From: Fibrella aestuarina BUZ 2
GTDB lineage: Bacteria; Bacteroidota; Bacteroidia; Cytophagales; Spirosomataceae
DNA length: 64,000 bases
Assembly: GCF_000331105.1 (NCBI RefSeq)
Contig: NC_020054.1
Coordinates: forward strand, 5,114,555-5,178,554
Direction: 5' to 3'
Below, piece after piece: positions 1-8,217 of the stretch. The notes beneath the pieces were generated by a model. That model saw nothing but the letters and a program-made list of their open reading frames with translations, was not told where the DNA came from and searched no databases. Each line of letters opens with the position of its first letter. Position 1 is the first letter of the stretch. A program made the position numbers and the translations under genes.

Positions 1-1
1 G

Positions 2-130
2 TTGACCGATCCGCTGCACCTGCTGATGCTGGCTGGCGCCCTGGTGGTGCTGGGTATGCTGATTGGTTTTTTAAGCACGCTTCAGGCCGTGAACCGCTAC
101 CTCGGCCTGTCGCTGGATGAATTGTATTGA
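2..130 (+). CDS. ftsX: FtsX C-terminal end (partial)
   Basis: The window opens inside a reading frame that runs from base 2 to a TGA at 128-130. It encodes one hydrophobic segment followed by a tail ending in SLDELY. A last membrane helix followed by a short tail of this kind, directly ahead of DUF3098 and uppP, matches the end of the cell-division ABC transporter permease FtsX in Cytophagia. FtsX works with FtsE at the division site to control peptidoglycan hydrolases. Only about 42 residues are visible, so the call rests on the tail and the gene order. Confidence 0.7.
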   Translation: MTDPLHLLMLAGALVVLGMLIGFLSTLQAVNRYLGLSLDELY

Positions 131-135
131 TCAAC

Positions 136-216
136 TGTCGTTAGCTTCGCGTCATTCATAGTCATTTATCGCCAATAACCATGAATGACCACAAATGACG
201 CCGAAGGCAACTGACA
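136..216. repeat. Intergenic inverted repeat, AATGAC/GTCATT words
   Basis: Imperfect inverted repeat filling the ftsX-DUF3098 gap. The left arm (136-167) carries two GTCATT words and the right arm (184-216) carries the matching AATGAC words. The arms also share an outer TTAGCTTCG/CGAAGGCAA block. It belongs to the same word family as the 2304-2394 hairpin. Confidence 0.7.
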
Positions 217-220
217 ACAA

Positions 221-526
221 ATGACTAATTCTATGGAAACGACTCGTTTAAAAACACCGAAGGCCACGCAGGCAACGACCTACACCACGCCGCTGGGTAG
301 CAAAACCGAACCGGCCTTTGCGTCGGAGATGCCGTTCGGGAAAACAAATTACCAATTGATGATCGCCGGAATCGTAGCCATACTGGCGGGTTTCCTGATC
401 ATGACGCTCGACACCGAGGAATTTGGCTTCGGGTTCATGGGCCTCACGCTCGGCCCGCTGGTGGTCGCTGCTGGCTTCATCATCGAGTTCTTCGCCATCC
501 TGAAGAAGCCCACTTCTGAAGCATAA
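221..526 (+). CDS. DUF3098 family small membrane protein
   Basis: A 101-residue protein with a polar N-terminus of about 40 residues and then two hydrophobic helices (roughly 46-62 and 71-92) separated by an acidic loop TLDTEEFGFG. This size and topology, and the position between ftsX and uppP, fit DUF3098, a two-helix inner-membrane family of unknown function found in Bacteroidota. The start at 221 gives MTNSMETT; an alternative ATG lies 12 bases downstream. The conserved position suggests an envelope or division role, but this is inference from neighbours only. Confidence 0.75.
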   Translation: MTNSMETTRLKTPKATQATTYTTPLGSKTEPAFASEMPFGKTNYQLMIAGIVAILAGFLIMTLDTEEFGFGFMGLTLGPLVVAAGFIIEFFAILKKPTSEA

Positions 527-529
527 GCG

Positions 530-623
530 AACGCAAAGGCGCAAAGGGGGCGCGAAGAACGCAAAGAGCTTTCTTAGAAAATGACTCTTCGCGTTCTTCG
601 CGTCCCCTTTGCGCCTTTGCGTT
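530..623. repeat. Long inverted repeat, CGCAAAG words
   Basis: Arms 530-568 and 585-623 pair over 39 bases with two mismatches around a 16-base loop. The arms are built from variants of CGCAAAGG and CGCGAAG. The repeat begins four bases after the DUF3098 stop codon and ends about 40 bases before the likely uppP start. The same words recur at 1536-1603 and 47030-47123. Confidence 0.85.
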
Positions 624-635
624 TAAATCTTCTCG

Positions 636-643
636 TAGCTTTG
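636..643 (+). promoter_or_regulatory. Candidate -7 element for uppP
   Basis: TAGCTTTG matches the Bacteroidota TAnnTTTG -7 element exactly and lies 21 bases ahead of the uppP ATG at 665. No TTTG lies at the usual spacing upstream: those available, in the preceding hairpin arm, give gaps of 16 or 24 bases. The element is therefore only a candidate. Confidence 0.4.
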
Positions 644-664
644 CGGCTCACTTTCGCTGCTTCC

Positions 665-1528
665 ATGAGTCTGTTTCATGCTATTATGCTGGCCATCATC
701 GAGGGCCTGACCGAGTTTTTGCCCGTTTCATCGACTGGCCACATGATCATCTACTCGTCGTTGGCGGGGATTAGTGGCGACGAATTCACCAAGCTATACA
801 CCGTCGACATTCAGTTTGGCTGCATTTTGTCGGTGCTGGTGCTTTATTACCGCCGCTTCCTGCGCGACACCCGTACTCGCGAAGACATGGCTTGGTATAA
901 TGCCCTACCCGATGGTATCCGGCGGCTGCTCGGCCCAATCTCGGGACAACTCGATTTTTACCTGAAACTGTTCGTGGCCTTTCTGCCCGCCGCGGTGATT
1001 GGCTTCCTGCTCAACGATTTCATCGACAGCCTGCTCGAAAACGTGGTCGTGGTGGCCATTTCGCTGGTGTTGGGTGGCATCGTGCTGATCTTCATCGACC
1101 GGCTTATCGAGAAGAACGTAACGCGCGACTACGACATCACCTTCCCCGAAGCACTCAAGGTGGGTTTCTTCCAGTGCATCGCCATGATTCCGGGGGTATC
1201 GCGCTCAGCGGCCACCATCATCGGGGGCATGACGCAGGGCCTTACCCGGCAACAGGCGGCCGAATTCTCATTTTTCCTGGCCGTACCCACGATGGCCGCT
1301 GCTTCGGGTTACAAGCTTCTGAAAACGTATAAACTCCTGCAACCGGCTGATTTCCAAACCTTAGCTATCGGCAATGCCATTGCTTTTGTGGTCGGGCTGC
1401 TGGCCATTCGCGGCTTTGTCGGTTTCCTGAACAAGTACGGCTTCAAGGTATTCGGCTACTACCGCATCATCGTCGGGCTGGCGATTCTCGGCCTGGTAGC
1501 CGCCGGCGTGAAGATTGACATTTTGTAA
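665..1528 (+). CDS. uppP: Undecaprenyl-diphosphatase (UppP/BacA)
   Basis: This integral membrane phosphatase removes a phosphate from undecaprenyl pyrophosphate, recycling the lipid carrier for peptidoglycan and other envelope glycans. From the ATG at 665 the protein has 287 residues. It shows both family signatures: EGLTEFLPVSSTGH at residues 13-26, and PGVSRSAATIIGGMTQG in the C-terminal half, each with the conserved acidic, serine, histidine or arginine residues. Multiple hydrophobic helices follow. The reading frame stays open upstream to 581, but that part is hairpin sequence, so the ATG at 665, which starts the normal MSLFHAIMLAIIEG N-terminus, is preferred. truB follows after another hairpin. 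Confidence 0.95.
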   Translation: MSLFHAIMLAIIEGLTEFLPVSSTGHMIIYSSLAGISGDEFTKLYTVDIQFGCILSVLVLYYRRFLRDTRTREDMAWYNALPDGIRRLLGPISGQLDFYLKLFVAFLPAAVIGFLLNDFIDSLLENVVVVAISLVLGGIVLIFIDRLIEKNVTRDYDITFPEALKVGFFQCIAMIPGVSRSAATIIGGMTQGLTRQQAAEFSFFLAVPTMAAASGYKLLKTYKLLQPADFQTLAIGNAIAFVVGLLAIRGFVGFLNKYGFKVFGYYRIIVGLAILGLVAAGVKIDIL

Positions 1529-1535
1529 TTAGTTG

Positions 1536-1603
1536 AACGCAAAGGCGCGAAGAGGTTCGCAAAAACTATAGCGTCTTTGCGAACCTCTTCGCGCCTTTGC
1601 GTT
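1536..1603. repeat. Perfect 28-bp inverted repeat, CGCAAAG words
   Basis: Arms 1536-1563 and 1576-1603 are perfect reverse complements over 28 bases with a 12-base loop. The arm starts AACGCAAAGGCGCGAAG. It fills the gap between uppP (stop at 1528) and truB (start at 1614). A T-rich stretch follows on the + strand, so it could act as a terminator, although truB starts immediately after it. Confidence 0.9.
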
Positions 1604-1613
1604 TTCTTTTTTT

Positions 1614-2303
1614 ATGACGGAACAAACCGATCCTAGCCAGTTGATTCTGATTGACAAGCCGCGCGAATGGACGTCGTTCGACGTGGTGAATAAGCTGCGA
1701 CGGGCCTGTAAGTTCAAGAAAATTGGGCATGCCGGTACGCTCGACCCGCTGGCAACAGGCCTGCTGATTCTCTGCACGGGCAAAATGACCAAGCAGATCG
1801 ACAGCTATCAGGCGCAGGAAAAAGAATACACAGGTACGTTGGTGCTGGGCAAAACCACGCCGTCTGTCGACCTGGAAACCGACTTCGATGCTGAATTCGA
1901 CGTGTCGGGCATTACGCCCGAGATGGTGCGTGACGCCGCCGCCCAGCTTACGGGCACGATCCAGCAGATTCCGCCCATCTACTCGGCGGTGCGGGTCAAC
2001 GGCGAGCGGCTCTACGAACGCGCCCGGCGTGGCGAAACGGCCGATCAGGTCGAGGGCGGTATCAAAAGCCGGACCGTTACGGTGAGCGTGTTCAACGTAC
2101 TGACCGACGATTTCCCGACCATCGACTTCCGCATCGTGTGTTCCAAAGGCACGTACATTCGTAGTCTGGTCCGCGATCTGGGACTGCTGCTCAACAACGG
2201 CGCGTATATGTCGGCCCTGCGCCGCACCCGCATCGGTGATTTCGACGTCAAAGACGCGCAAACGGTGAACGGGTTTATTGATGACTATTTAACAAGACAG
2301 TAA
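1614..2303 (+). CDS. truB: tRNA pseudouridine(55) synthase TruB
   Basis: TruB isomerises uridine 55 in the T-loop of tRNAs to pseudouridine. The 229-residue protein begins with the family's [13 protein letters not shown] segment and contains [12 protein letters not shown], whose aspartate (residue 44) is the catalytic residue. The later sequence [12 protein letters not shown] is the conserved C-terminal part of the catalytic domain. It lacks a long C-terminal PUA extension, as short TruB forms do. It is flanked by hairpins and precedes ribF, an arrangement common in Bacteroidota and other bacteria. Confidence 0.95.
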   Translation: MTEQTDPSQLILIDKPREWTSFDVVNKLRRACKFKKIGHAGTLDPLATGLLILCTGKMTKQIDSYQAQEKEYTGTLVLGKTTPSVDLETDFDAEFDVSGITPEMVRDAAAQLTGTIQQIPPIYSAVRVNGERLYERARRGETADQVEGGIKSRTVTVSVFNVLTDDFPTIDFRIVCSKGTYIRSLVRDLGLLLNNGAYMSALRRTRIGDFDVKDAQTVNGFIDDYLTRQ

Positions 2304-2394
2304 TGGTCATTGATTGTCATTCCTGGTCATTGGTAGTCATTCGTCGTAAAAACAATGAATGACTACCAATGATCAGGAATGACAATCAATGACA
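2304..2394. repeat. Long inverted repeat, GTCATT/AATGAC words
   Basis: The left arm 2304-2342 begins at the first base after the truB stop. The right arm 2357-2394 pairs with it over about 38 bases with a single mismatch, around a 14-base loop. Each arm is four copies of a roughly 10-base word containing GTCATT. A further AATGAC word lies between the repeat and the ribF start at 2409. Confidence 0.9.
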
Positions 2395-2408
2395 ACCAAT
2401 GACAACCT

Positions 2409-3341
2409 ATGCTTGTCCATCGCGGCATCGACAGTTTATCCCCCCTCCCCTACGCGGTCGTTACCAGCGGTACGTTCGACGGGGTCCATCTGGGGCATCA
2501 GAAAATCTTGCAACGGCTCAACGAAGTAGCCCGTAGCCACCCCGATGGACAGTCGGTGGTGATGACGTTCTGGCCCCACCCGCGCACGGTGGTGTCCAAC
2601 GACAGTCAGGACCTGCGGTTGCTGTCGTCGCTTGAGGAGAAAATTACCCTGCTCGAACACGCGGGCGTCGACCATCTGATCGTGATTCCGTTTACCCGTT
2701 CGTTTTCGCAACTAACCTCAGAGGAATTCATCCGCCAGATACTGATCGATCGCATCGGGACACGCAAGCTGGTGATTGGGTATGATCACCGGTTTGGCCG
2801 CGACCGTGAGGGTGGTTTCGATTACATTCAGGCGCATCAGGCCGAATTTGGCTTTGAAGTCGAAGAGATTCCCCGGCAGGACATCGAAGCGGTGGGCATC
2901 AGTTCATCGAAAATCCGGACGGCACTCAACGAAGGCAACGTTACGGCGGCTACGCGGTTTTTGGGTCGCCCCTACTCGCTGACGGGCACCATCGTGAAAG
3001 GGCGGCAACTGGGGCGCACCATCGGTTTCCCCACGGCCAACCTGCAAGTCGATGACCCCGTGAAGCTGATTCCGGCCAATGGCGTGTATGCCGTGGATGT
3101 GGAACAGGGCGGACGTACCTACGGCGGCATGCTCAACATTGGTTTCCGGCCGACGGTGGCGGGCGAGCATCAGACCATCGAAACCTACATTTTCGATTTC
3201 GACAAAGACATTTACGGCGAACACATGACGCTCCAGTTCCGGGCGTTTCTGCGCCCGGAACAGAAGTTCAACGGTCTGCCCGCGCTCGTCGAGCAGCTTC
3301 AGCAAGATGAACAGCAGGCGCGGGCCTTGCTGGCGCGGTAG
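2409..3341 (+). CDS. ribF: Bifunctional riboflavin kinase / FAD synthetase
   Basis: RibF phosphorylates riboflavin to FMN and adenylates FMN to FAD. The 310-residue protein has the expected two domains. An N-terminal nucleotidyltransferase domain carries GTFDGVHLGH (residues 21-30, with the H-x-G-H nucleotide-binding site) and the later SSSKIRTALNEG motif. A C-terminal riboflavin kinase domain starts near residue 190 with GRTIGFPTANL. The length is normal. Its start lies just beyond the AATGAC hairpin, so expression may depend on readthrough from truB or on a promoter within the repeat; the sequence does not decide this. Confidence 0.95.
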   Translation: MLVHRGIDSLSPLPYAVVTSGTFDGVHLGHQKILQRLNEVARSHPDGQSVVMTFWPHPRTVVSNDSQDLRLLSSLEEKITLLEHAGVDHLIVIPFTRSFSQLTSEEFIRQILIDRIGTRKLVIGYDHRFGRDREGGFDYIQAHQAEFGFEVEEIPRQDIEAVGISSSKIRTALNEGNVTAATRFLGRPYSLTGTIVKGRQLGRTIGFPTANLQVDDPVKLIPANGVYAVDVEQGGRTYGGMLNIGFRPTVAGEHQTIETYIFDFDKDIYGEHMTLQFRAFLRPEQKFNGLPALVEQLQQDEQQARALLAR

Positions 3342-3409
3342 GTGACGAAGCGATGCTTGAGCGTAAGAATGCGTCAAGATCTCTCATGCTTCGGGATGAC
3401 AAAAAAGCC

Positions 3410-4516
3410 TTATTCCAACACGCGGCTCAGCAGGTTCACCCAGTTTCTGTGAAAGATCTTATCGAGGTCGTCGTCGGAGTAGCCGCGCCGTTGGAGGATA
3501 GCCTCGAACTGTTGCAGGTCGGCAATGGTGTCCAGGTCGTAGGGCGATTGCTCGGTACCAAAAAGACCATCCAGATCACTGCCAAAGCCGATATGATCGG
3601 TTGACCCCGCCAACTGGCAGATATGGTCGAAATGATCGACCAGCTTTTCGATGTTAATGCCCAGCGCCTGCGGAGATTGCTGCGCCTGCCGGTAGTCTGG
3701 ATACAGCATCCAGGCATCGAGCGCTCCACCGATCACGCCGCCGCGCTCGATGATCCGCTTCAATTGCTCGTCGGAGAATTGCCGCTCGCCGGGGATGATG
3801 CTGCGGCAATTCTGATGACTGGCGATGACGGCGCCGCCAAACACGTCCAGCGCCTCAAAAAAGCCCCTATCAGTCAGGTGCGTGAGGTCGAGCAGCATGG
3901 GCAGGCGGTTCATTTCGGTCAGTAGCTCAACGCCCAGCCGGGTAAGGCCGCTCCCGTCGGAATGCGTCCCGGCGGCGTAGCGCCCCGGCCCGAAATGCGA
4001 GATACCAATTGAGCGCAGCCCCTGCTCATAATAGCGGTGCAGGTACTCCACCGACACGATGGAATCGGCCCCTTCCAGCGCCAGAATGTAGCCAATGGGC
4101 TTTTTTTCCTCTTGCTGGGCCTCATCCTGCCAGAGCGCCAAGTGCTGTTGCAGTTCAGCGCGGGTACGTATCGGCACCATCTCGCCGAGGGCTTCCATCT
4201 GTTCATACCAGCACCGTTGCGCCTGCGCGTCGGCATAGGCCTGTTGGGGCGAATGCCAGCCCGGCAATCGCGTTGCCTGTGCGGGCCAGCCGGGTTCGGT
4301 GACGCGGGCGATCATCGTGGCAAACACCAGCCCGATGTTTCCCGCCCGAAGTTCGGGGAGCGCCACGGTGCCTTTTCCCCGGTCGGGTGTGTCGGTCCAG
4401 CCCAACCGGGTTTCATTGGCCCGAATGGCGTGAACGGGCTGCGTCAGGTCCCGATTCAGAGCAATGGCATTGGTCGACAGATCAAGATGGGCGTCAACAA
4501 GAAAGCGGTTGGGCAT
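3410..4516 (-). CDS. Membrane dipeptidase family (M19) metallopeptidase
   Basis: This is a zinc peptidase of the renal dipeptidase family M19, which usually cleaves dipeptides, including those with D-residues. Visible metal-site motifs are VDAHLDLS near the N-terminus, LDLTHLTDRG, IASHQNCRSI and GFGSDLDG. These match the family's H-x-D, histidine and D-x-D-G positions, so the enzyme should be active. The frame extends to a TTG at 4558 that overlaps the stop of the upstream gene, but the ATG at 4516 gives the usual MPNRFLVDAHLD start. No signal peptide is evident. It is probably cotranscribed with the upstream channel gene. Confidence 0.85.
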   Translation of the reverse strand: MPNRFLVDAHLDLSTNAIALNRDLTQPVHAIRANETRLGWTDTPDRGKGTVALPELRAGNIGLVFATMIARVTEPGWPAQATRLPGWHSPQQAYADAQAQRCWYEQMEALGEMVPIRTRAELQQHLALWQDEAQQEEKKPIGYILALEGADSIVSVEYLHRYYEQGLRSIGISHFGPGRYAAGTHSDGSGLTRLGVELLTEMNRLPMLLDLTHLTDRGFFEALDVFGGAVIASHQNCRSIIPGERQFSDEQLKRIIERGGVIGGALDAWMLYPDYRQAQQSPQALGINIEKLVDHFDHICQLAGSTDHIGFGSDLDGLFGTEQSPYDLDTIADLQQFEAILQRRGYSDDDLDKIFHRNWVNLLSRVLE

Positions 4517-4554
4517 GGGTGAGTTAGTCAATGAACAAAGCAGACAGCTACGTA

Positions 4555-5169
4555 TCAATCTTGGATACTGGGCAGCGTCCAGTCGTTACGAATAGCCAGC
4601 AGGCGGAACAGCGTAATCAGCCCTACTGACAGAATGATGTTCAGGGTCGGGTCCAACCCCATCGATTGGTTGAAAAGGTAAAGCAGCGCGCCAAACAGAC
4701 AGGGCGTGACATACAGTTGCCGGTCCAGAATCAGGGGCAATTCGTTGACCAGCGTATCCCGAATCACGCCGCCGAAAAGGGCCGAGATAACACCCAGCAG
4801 GATGGCCGCCCAGTCATTGACGCCAGCCGTCAGGGCTTTCTGCATGCCCAAGATGGTAAACAGGCCAATGCCGATGGTGTCGAAAAGCAACAAGGGCCGG
4901 TGGAGTGCGCTGCGCCACCATTTTCGAAAGAACACGGCAATGATGACGTTACCGGCGATCACGATCAGGTAATTGGGGTCGCGAATCCAGGCAATCGGGT
5001 AAGCGCCCATGATGACATCGCGAACCGTGCCGCCCCCAACGGCAGTCAGAAAACCAACGAAAAACAGCGCGACGATGTCGTGGTACATTTTCTTGCCTAA
5101 GGCCGACAACACGCCCGATATGGCAAAGACACTCGTACCAACCAAATCAATTACGTACCAGATCGTCAT
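4555..5169 (-). CDS. TRIC-like / UPF0126 family membrane protein
   Basis: A protein of about 204 residues made mostly of hydrophobic helices. It has two similar halves, the first carrying AVGGGTVRDVIMG and the second FGGVIRDTLVNELP. These paired GGG-x-x-RD motifs mark the UPF0126 family, which structural work has placed with trimeric intracellular cation channels. The likely role is potassium or other monovalent cation conductance across the inner membrane. The start at 5169 (MTIWYVID) is preferred over an upstream GTG at 5184. It lies 38 bases upstream of the dipeptidase and probably shares a transcript with it. Confidence 0.85.
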   Translation of the reverse strand: MTIWYVIDLVGTSVFAISGVLSALGKKMYHDIVALFFVGFLTAVGGGTVRDVIMGAYPIAWIRDPNYLIVIAGNVIIAVFFRKWWRSALHRPLLLFDTIGIGLFTILGMQKALTAGVNDWAAILLGVISALFGGVIRDTLVNELPLILDRQLYVTPCLFGALLYLFNQSMGLDPTLNIILSVGLITLFRLLAIRNDWTLPSIQD

Positions 5170-5282
5170 GTGAGAAAAGCACACCGGTTAAGTCGCCACC
5201 TGCGGCAACGAGTCAGCAAAAATACGCCGCATGACGATTTCGCACGGAGTGGCTTTAGAGTTGTATTTTGCCATAAATGAGG

Positions 5283-6395
5283 CTACATCGTGATCATCCG
5301 ATCACGAGCGACGATCCGCCAGGGTTCGCCTGGCCGCCCATCGACGACCGGAATAACCCGTTCGTAGAGATTGACCGTGGGACAGACATGCATCGGAATG
5401 GCCAGAAACGCCTGCCCCACCTGATACACAGCGCTGTCGGGAACCCGCACATTGAGGTGTTCTTCCGACTGCCTGACTACCTCGTATTCGTCTAACTGAG
5501 GGAACACCACCCGCGGCAGGGGCGGATCAGCCGCCACGGCTTTGCTACCCAAATCGAAGCAGAGCGTCTGCTCATCCACAATCGACAGAATGCGGGTCAG
5601 GATGAAGGCGGCGGACTGAAATGGCAGATCCGGGAACGACGAGCCGTAGCCCGCATCCCACAGAAAGAATGTACCCGGGCTGCACTCGACGTCGGGCTTG
5701 CCGGCGTAGAACCGAAATGAGGGCGACCCACCCATCACCAGCGTAATCGTCCGGCCAAACTGTTCGGCAGCCAGTTCCTGCAAGGGCTGCATCTGGGCAT
5801 AAATTGCGTCGGTTTTGGCCTGCCGGGCGGCGGGGTCTGTGTCGCGCAGGTGGCCATCGTAGCCGTGTAACCCAACGACCCGGATGCCGGGCATATCCTT
5901 CACGGCCTCGATGAGTGTAGGTACGTTGGCGGGGGCAATGCCGGTGCGGTCCATGCCCACATTCACATCGATATACACGTTCAGCGGGGCATCGGCAAAC
6001 AAATCAGACAGCAGCTGGGCGCTGGGTACGTTGTCGATGAGGCTGGCGAAGGTCGTTTGCCCGAACGCCCGACGTACCTGGGCAAATCGCTGCGCCTTTA
6101 CCGCGCTCAATTGCATGTTCAGCAGCACATCGGGCGCGCCCGCCCGGCCCAGCAGTTCAGCTTCGGCAATGGTGCTGCATTTGAACTTACGAATCCCCTT
6201 CTGAATGGCCAACGCCGCAATCTCCTGGCACTTCACCGTCTTGATGTGCGCCCGCAGGCAGTTGCCGGTTGGGGTGGCCGTCAGGGCCAGTACCGCGTCG
6301 ATGTTGGCATCAATGGTGTCGGGGTAAACCAGCAGCGCCGGTGAATCGAGCTGATCCAACGGCGCTGTGGGTGGGGCAGTAAACAAACGTGTCAT
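5283..6395 (-). CDS. D-threonine aldolase-like PLP enzyme
   Basis: A 370-residue protein of the alanine-racemase-fold, D-serine dehydratase/D-threonine aldolase group. The RAHIKTVKC segment (about residues 49-57) holds the presumed Schiff-base lysine; relatives usually read RPHVKTHK. The C-terminal domain has an H-x-C pair in IPMHVCPTVNL, which in this family binds a divalent metal. Substrate is most likely a D-beta-hydroxy amino acid, but D-threonine, D-serine or related compounds cannot be told apart here. It lies next to a dipeptidase that may release D-amino acids, though that functional link is only inference. Confidence 0.8.
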   Translation of the reverse strand: MTRLFTAPPTAPLDQLDSPALLVYPDTIDANIDAVLALTATPTGNCLRAHIKTVKCQEIAALAIQKGIRKFKCSTIAEAELLGRAGAPDVLLNMQLSAVKAQRFAQVRRAFGQTTFASLIDNVPSAQLLSDLFADAPLNVYIDVNVGMDRTGIAPANVPTLIEAVKDMPGIRVVGLHGYDGHLRDTDPAARQAKTDAIYAQMQPLQELAAEQFGRTITLVMGGSPSFRFYAGKPDVECSPGTFFLWDAGYGSSFPDLPFQSAAFILTRILSIVDEQTLCFDLGSKAVAADPPLPRVVFPQLDEYEVVRQSEEHLNVRVPDSAVYQVGQAFLAIPMHVCPTVNLYERVIPVVDGRPGEPWRIVARDRMITM

Positions 6396-6440
6396 GGTGC
6401 AGTATACGCAGTTTTTGCGTACGAGCCACCGACGACCAGC

Positions 6441-8102
6441 CTACACATACACCCGTTCGTAGTATTCGCGCACCATCCGGTCGGCTCCGAAGAAGGCGTT
6501 CACGTCGGTCATGCTGCGAGCCACCATCCCCTGCCACTCGGCTGGGCGGTCGTAGTACATGGGCAAAATCTGTTGCTCCAGCAGGTCGTAAAGGCCCGCG
6601 CAGTCGTGGGCGTCGCGCACGTCGGCGGTGGCGTTGCGGTCGGCCAGCGGGACGATGAAGCTGTTCTCGTTCGGTTTGGCAAACTCCGAAATCCAGCCGT
6701 CGTTGGTCGAGAGGTTGATGGCGCCGTTCATGGCCGCCGTCATGCCACTCGTGCCCGACGCCTCACGCGGCACGATGGGCGTATTCAGCCAGATATCGGC
6801 CCCGTCTTTCAAAATTTTCGACAGCCGCAGTTCGTAGCCCGTCAGCACCGCCATGTTGGGATGCAGATGACTACGGTAGAACAGTTTGTTGAAGTTTTGC
6901 TTGGCCCCCTCGTCGAACGGGTATGGCTTTCCTGCCCAAATGATCTGGACCGGGTAGTCGGGGTTATTGAGCAGCCGCGTAAACCGCTCGTAGTCAGACA
7001 GCAGCAACTCGGGGCGCTTGTAGGCGGCAAACCGACGCGCCCAAACGATGGTCAGCACCGCCGGATCGAAGAGTTTCCCGACCTGATCGGCCACCACGTC
7101 GAGCAGCAGTTGCTTCATGGTTCGTTTCCGCACGGCCATCCGGTCGGCGTCGCGCTGTTGCTGGGCGTCGGCCAGTTGGGCATCAGCCCAATAGCGTTGA
7201 TTCTGCGCGTTGGTCACGTGCGTAATCTCACACGTACCCGGGTAGTGCGCCCACATTTCCCGAGCCACTTCGCCGTGCAGTTTCGATACGCCGTTGGCCC
7301 GGCGAGCAACCCGCAGCACCGCCAGCGAATGGTTGAAAATATCTTCCCGAATGCCCGTCAGCTCACCGACCTGATCGAGCGACAACCCGTTGAAAAAGCC
7401 GAGGTTATCCAGAAAATGAATGTTGTGTTTCTCGTTGCCCGCTTCTTCCGGCGTGTGGGTCGTGAAAATTAATCGTTTGGTGATTTCGTCTTTCGCGCCG
7501 TTGAAGGTTCGGTACAGGTGGAAGATGGCCGAGAGCGCGTGGGCTTCGTTGAGGTGATACACCTCGGGGCTGTAGTTAATTTCGTCCAGAAACTTGGCGC
7601 CGCCCAGGCCCAGCACCATGCACTGCGCCACCTTCAGCGTGGGGTCGTTATCGTAGAGCCGGTATGAGATCGCGCGGGCCTGTTCGTCGTTGCCATCCAC
7701 GTCGGTGGTCAGGAAGAACATCGGCACCGTGTTGAAGTGCTTGGGGTCGAGGTAATAGGCACGTACCCAGACTGGCCGACCGAATACCTGAATGGTGAAG
7801 TGAGCGCCCGTATCCTCCAGAAACGAGTAGATCTTCTCCCGAAACTGCACGTCCATGGCGTTGTCGGCCCGACGTACCTGATCGTAATACCCTTGCTTCC
7901 AGAGCATCCCGATCCCGATCAGGTTCTGTTTCAGCTCATAGGCACTTTTCATGTGCGACCCGGCCAGAAAGCCCAGCCCGCCCGAATAGGTCTTCAGGGC
8001 CTGATCGATGGCGAACTCCATCGAGAAATAAGCAACGGATTTTTTGTAGGCCGGATCAACGGCGTACGGGTGCCGGAAAGCGGCCGGTAAAGTAGCGTTC
8101 AT
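6441..8102 (-). CDS. Short alpha-glucan phosphorylase homologue (GT35)
   Basis: A 553-residue member of the short bacterial alpha-glucan phosphorylase type. Recognisable blocks include AYFSMEFAIDQALKTYSGGLG near the N-terminus, YHLNEAHALSAIFHLYR, the VWARRFAAYKRPELL segment, and EASGTSGMTAAMNG near residue 455. Standard phosphorylases read GTSGMK or GTGNMK at the last site, where the lysine binds pyridoxal phosphate. This protein has threonine (codon at 6738-6740), so phosphorolysis through PLP is doubtful and it may act as a transferase or regulator. The ATG at 8102 is chosen because the frame upstream gives a non-family N-terminus. A perfect -7 element lies 26 bases upstream. Confidence 0.8.
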   Translation of the reverse strand: MNATLPAAFRHPYAVDPAYKKSVAYFSMEFAIDQALKTYSGGLGFLAGSHMKSAYELKQNLIGIGMLWKQGYYDQVRRADNAMDVQFREKIYSFLEDTGAHFTIQVFGRPVWVRAYYLDPKHFNTVPMFFLTTDVDGNDEQARAISYRLYDNDPTLKVAQCMVLGLGGAKFLDEINYSPEVYHLNEAHALSAIFHLYRTFNGAKDEITKRLIFTTHTPEEAGNEKHNIHFLDNLGFFNGLSLDQVGELTGIREDIFNHSLAVLRVARRANGVSKLHGEVAREMWAHYPGTCEITHVTNAQNQRYWADAQLADAQQQRDADRMAVRKRTMKQLLLDVVADQVGKLFDPAVLTIVWARRFAAYKRPELLLSDYERFTRLLNNPDYPVQIIWAGKPYPFDEGAKQNFNKLFYRSHLHPNMAVLTGYELRLSKILKDGADIWLNTPIVPREASGTSGMTAAMNGAINLSTNDGWISEFAKPNENSFIVPLADRNATADVRDAHDCAGLYDLLEQQILPMYYDRPAEWQGMVARSMTDVNAFFGADRMVREYYERVYV

Positions 8103-8127
8103 AGGGGAGTTACCAGATGGGAAACGA

Positions 8128-8135
8128 CAAAAGTA
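8128..8135 (-). promoter_or_regulatory. Candidate -7 element for the phosphorylase homologue
   Basis: On the minus strand this reads TACTTTTG, a match to TAnnTTTG, 26 bases ahead of the ATG at 8102. No TTG lies at the usual distance upstream; that position falls in the neighbouring hairpin arm. Confidence 0.4.
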
Positions 8136-8145
8136 CAGGTTTAAA

Positions 8146-8209
8146 ATCAACGCGGGTGTTCCGTAAGCGGGTGGTTTAAGCTACCCGCTTACGGAACACC
8201 CGCGTTGAT
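8146..8209. repeat. Perfect 27-bp inverted repeat
   Basis: Arms 8146-8172 and 8183-8209 are perfect reverse complements around a 10-base loop. It lies directly after the stop of the dehydrogenase gene (ends at 8218) and upstream of the phosphorylase homologue, both on the minus strand. It could terminate or protect the upstream transcript; no U-run follows. Confidence 0.9.
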
Positions 8210-8217
8210 CAGTGTGT

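Noticed and set aside
581..664. Upstream extension of uppP
   Set aside because: The extra codons are the right arm of the CGCAAAG inverted repeat and are not in the protein family.
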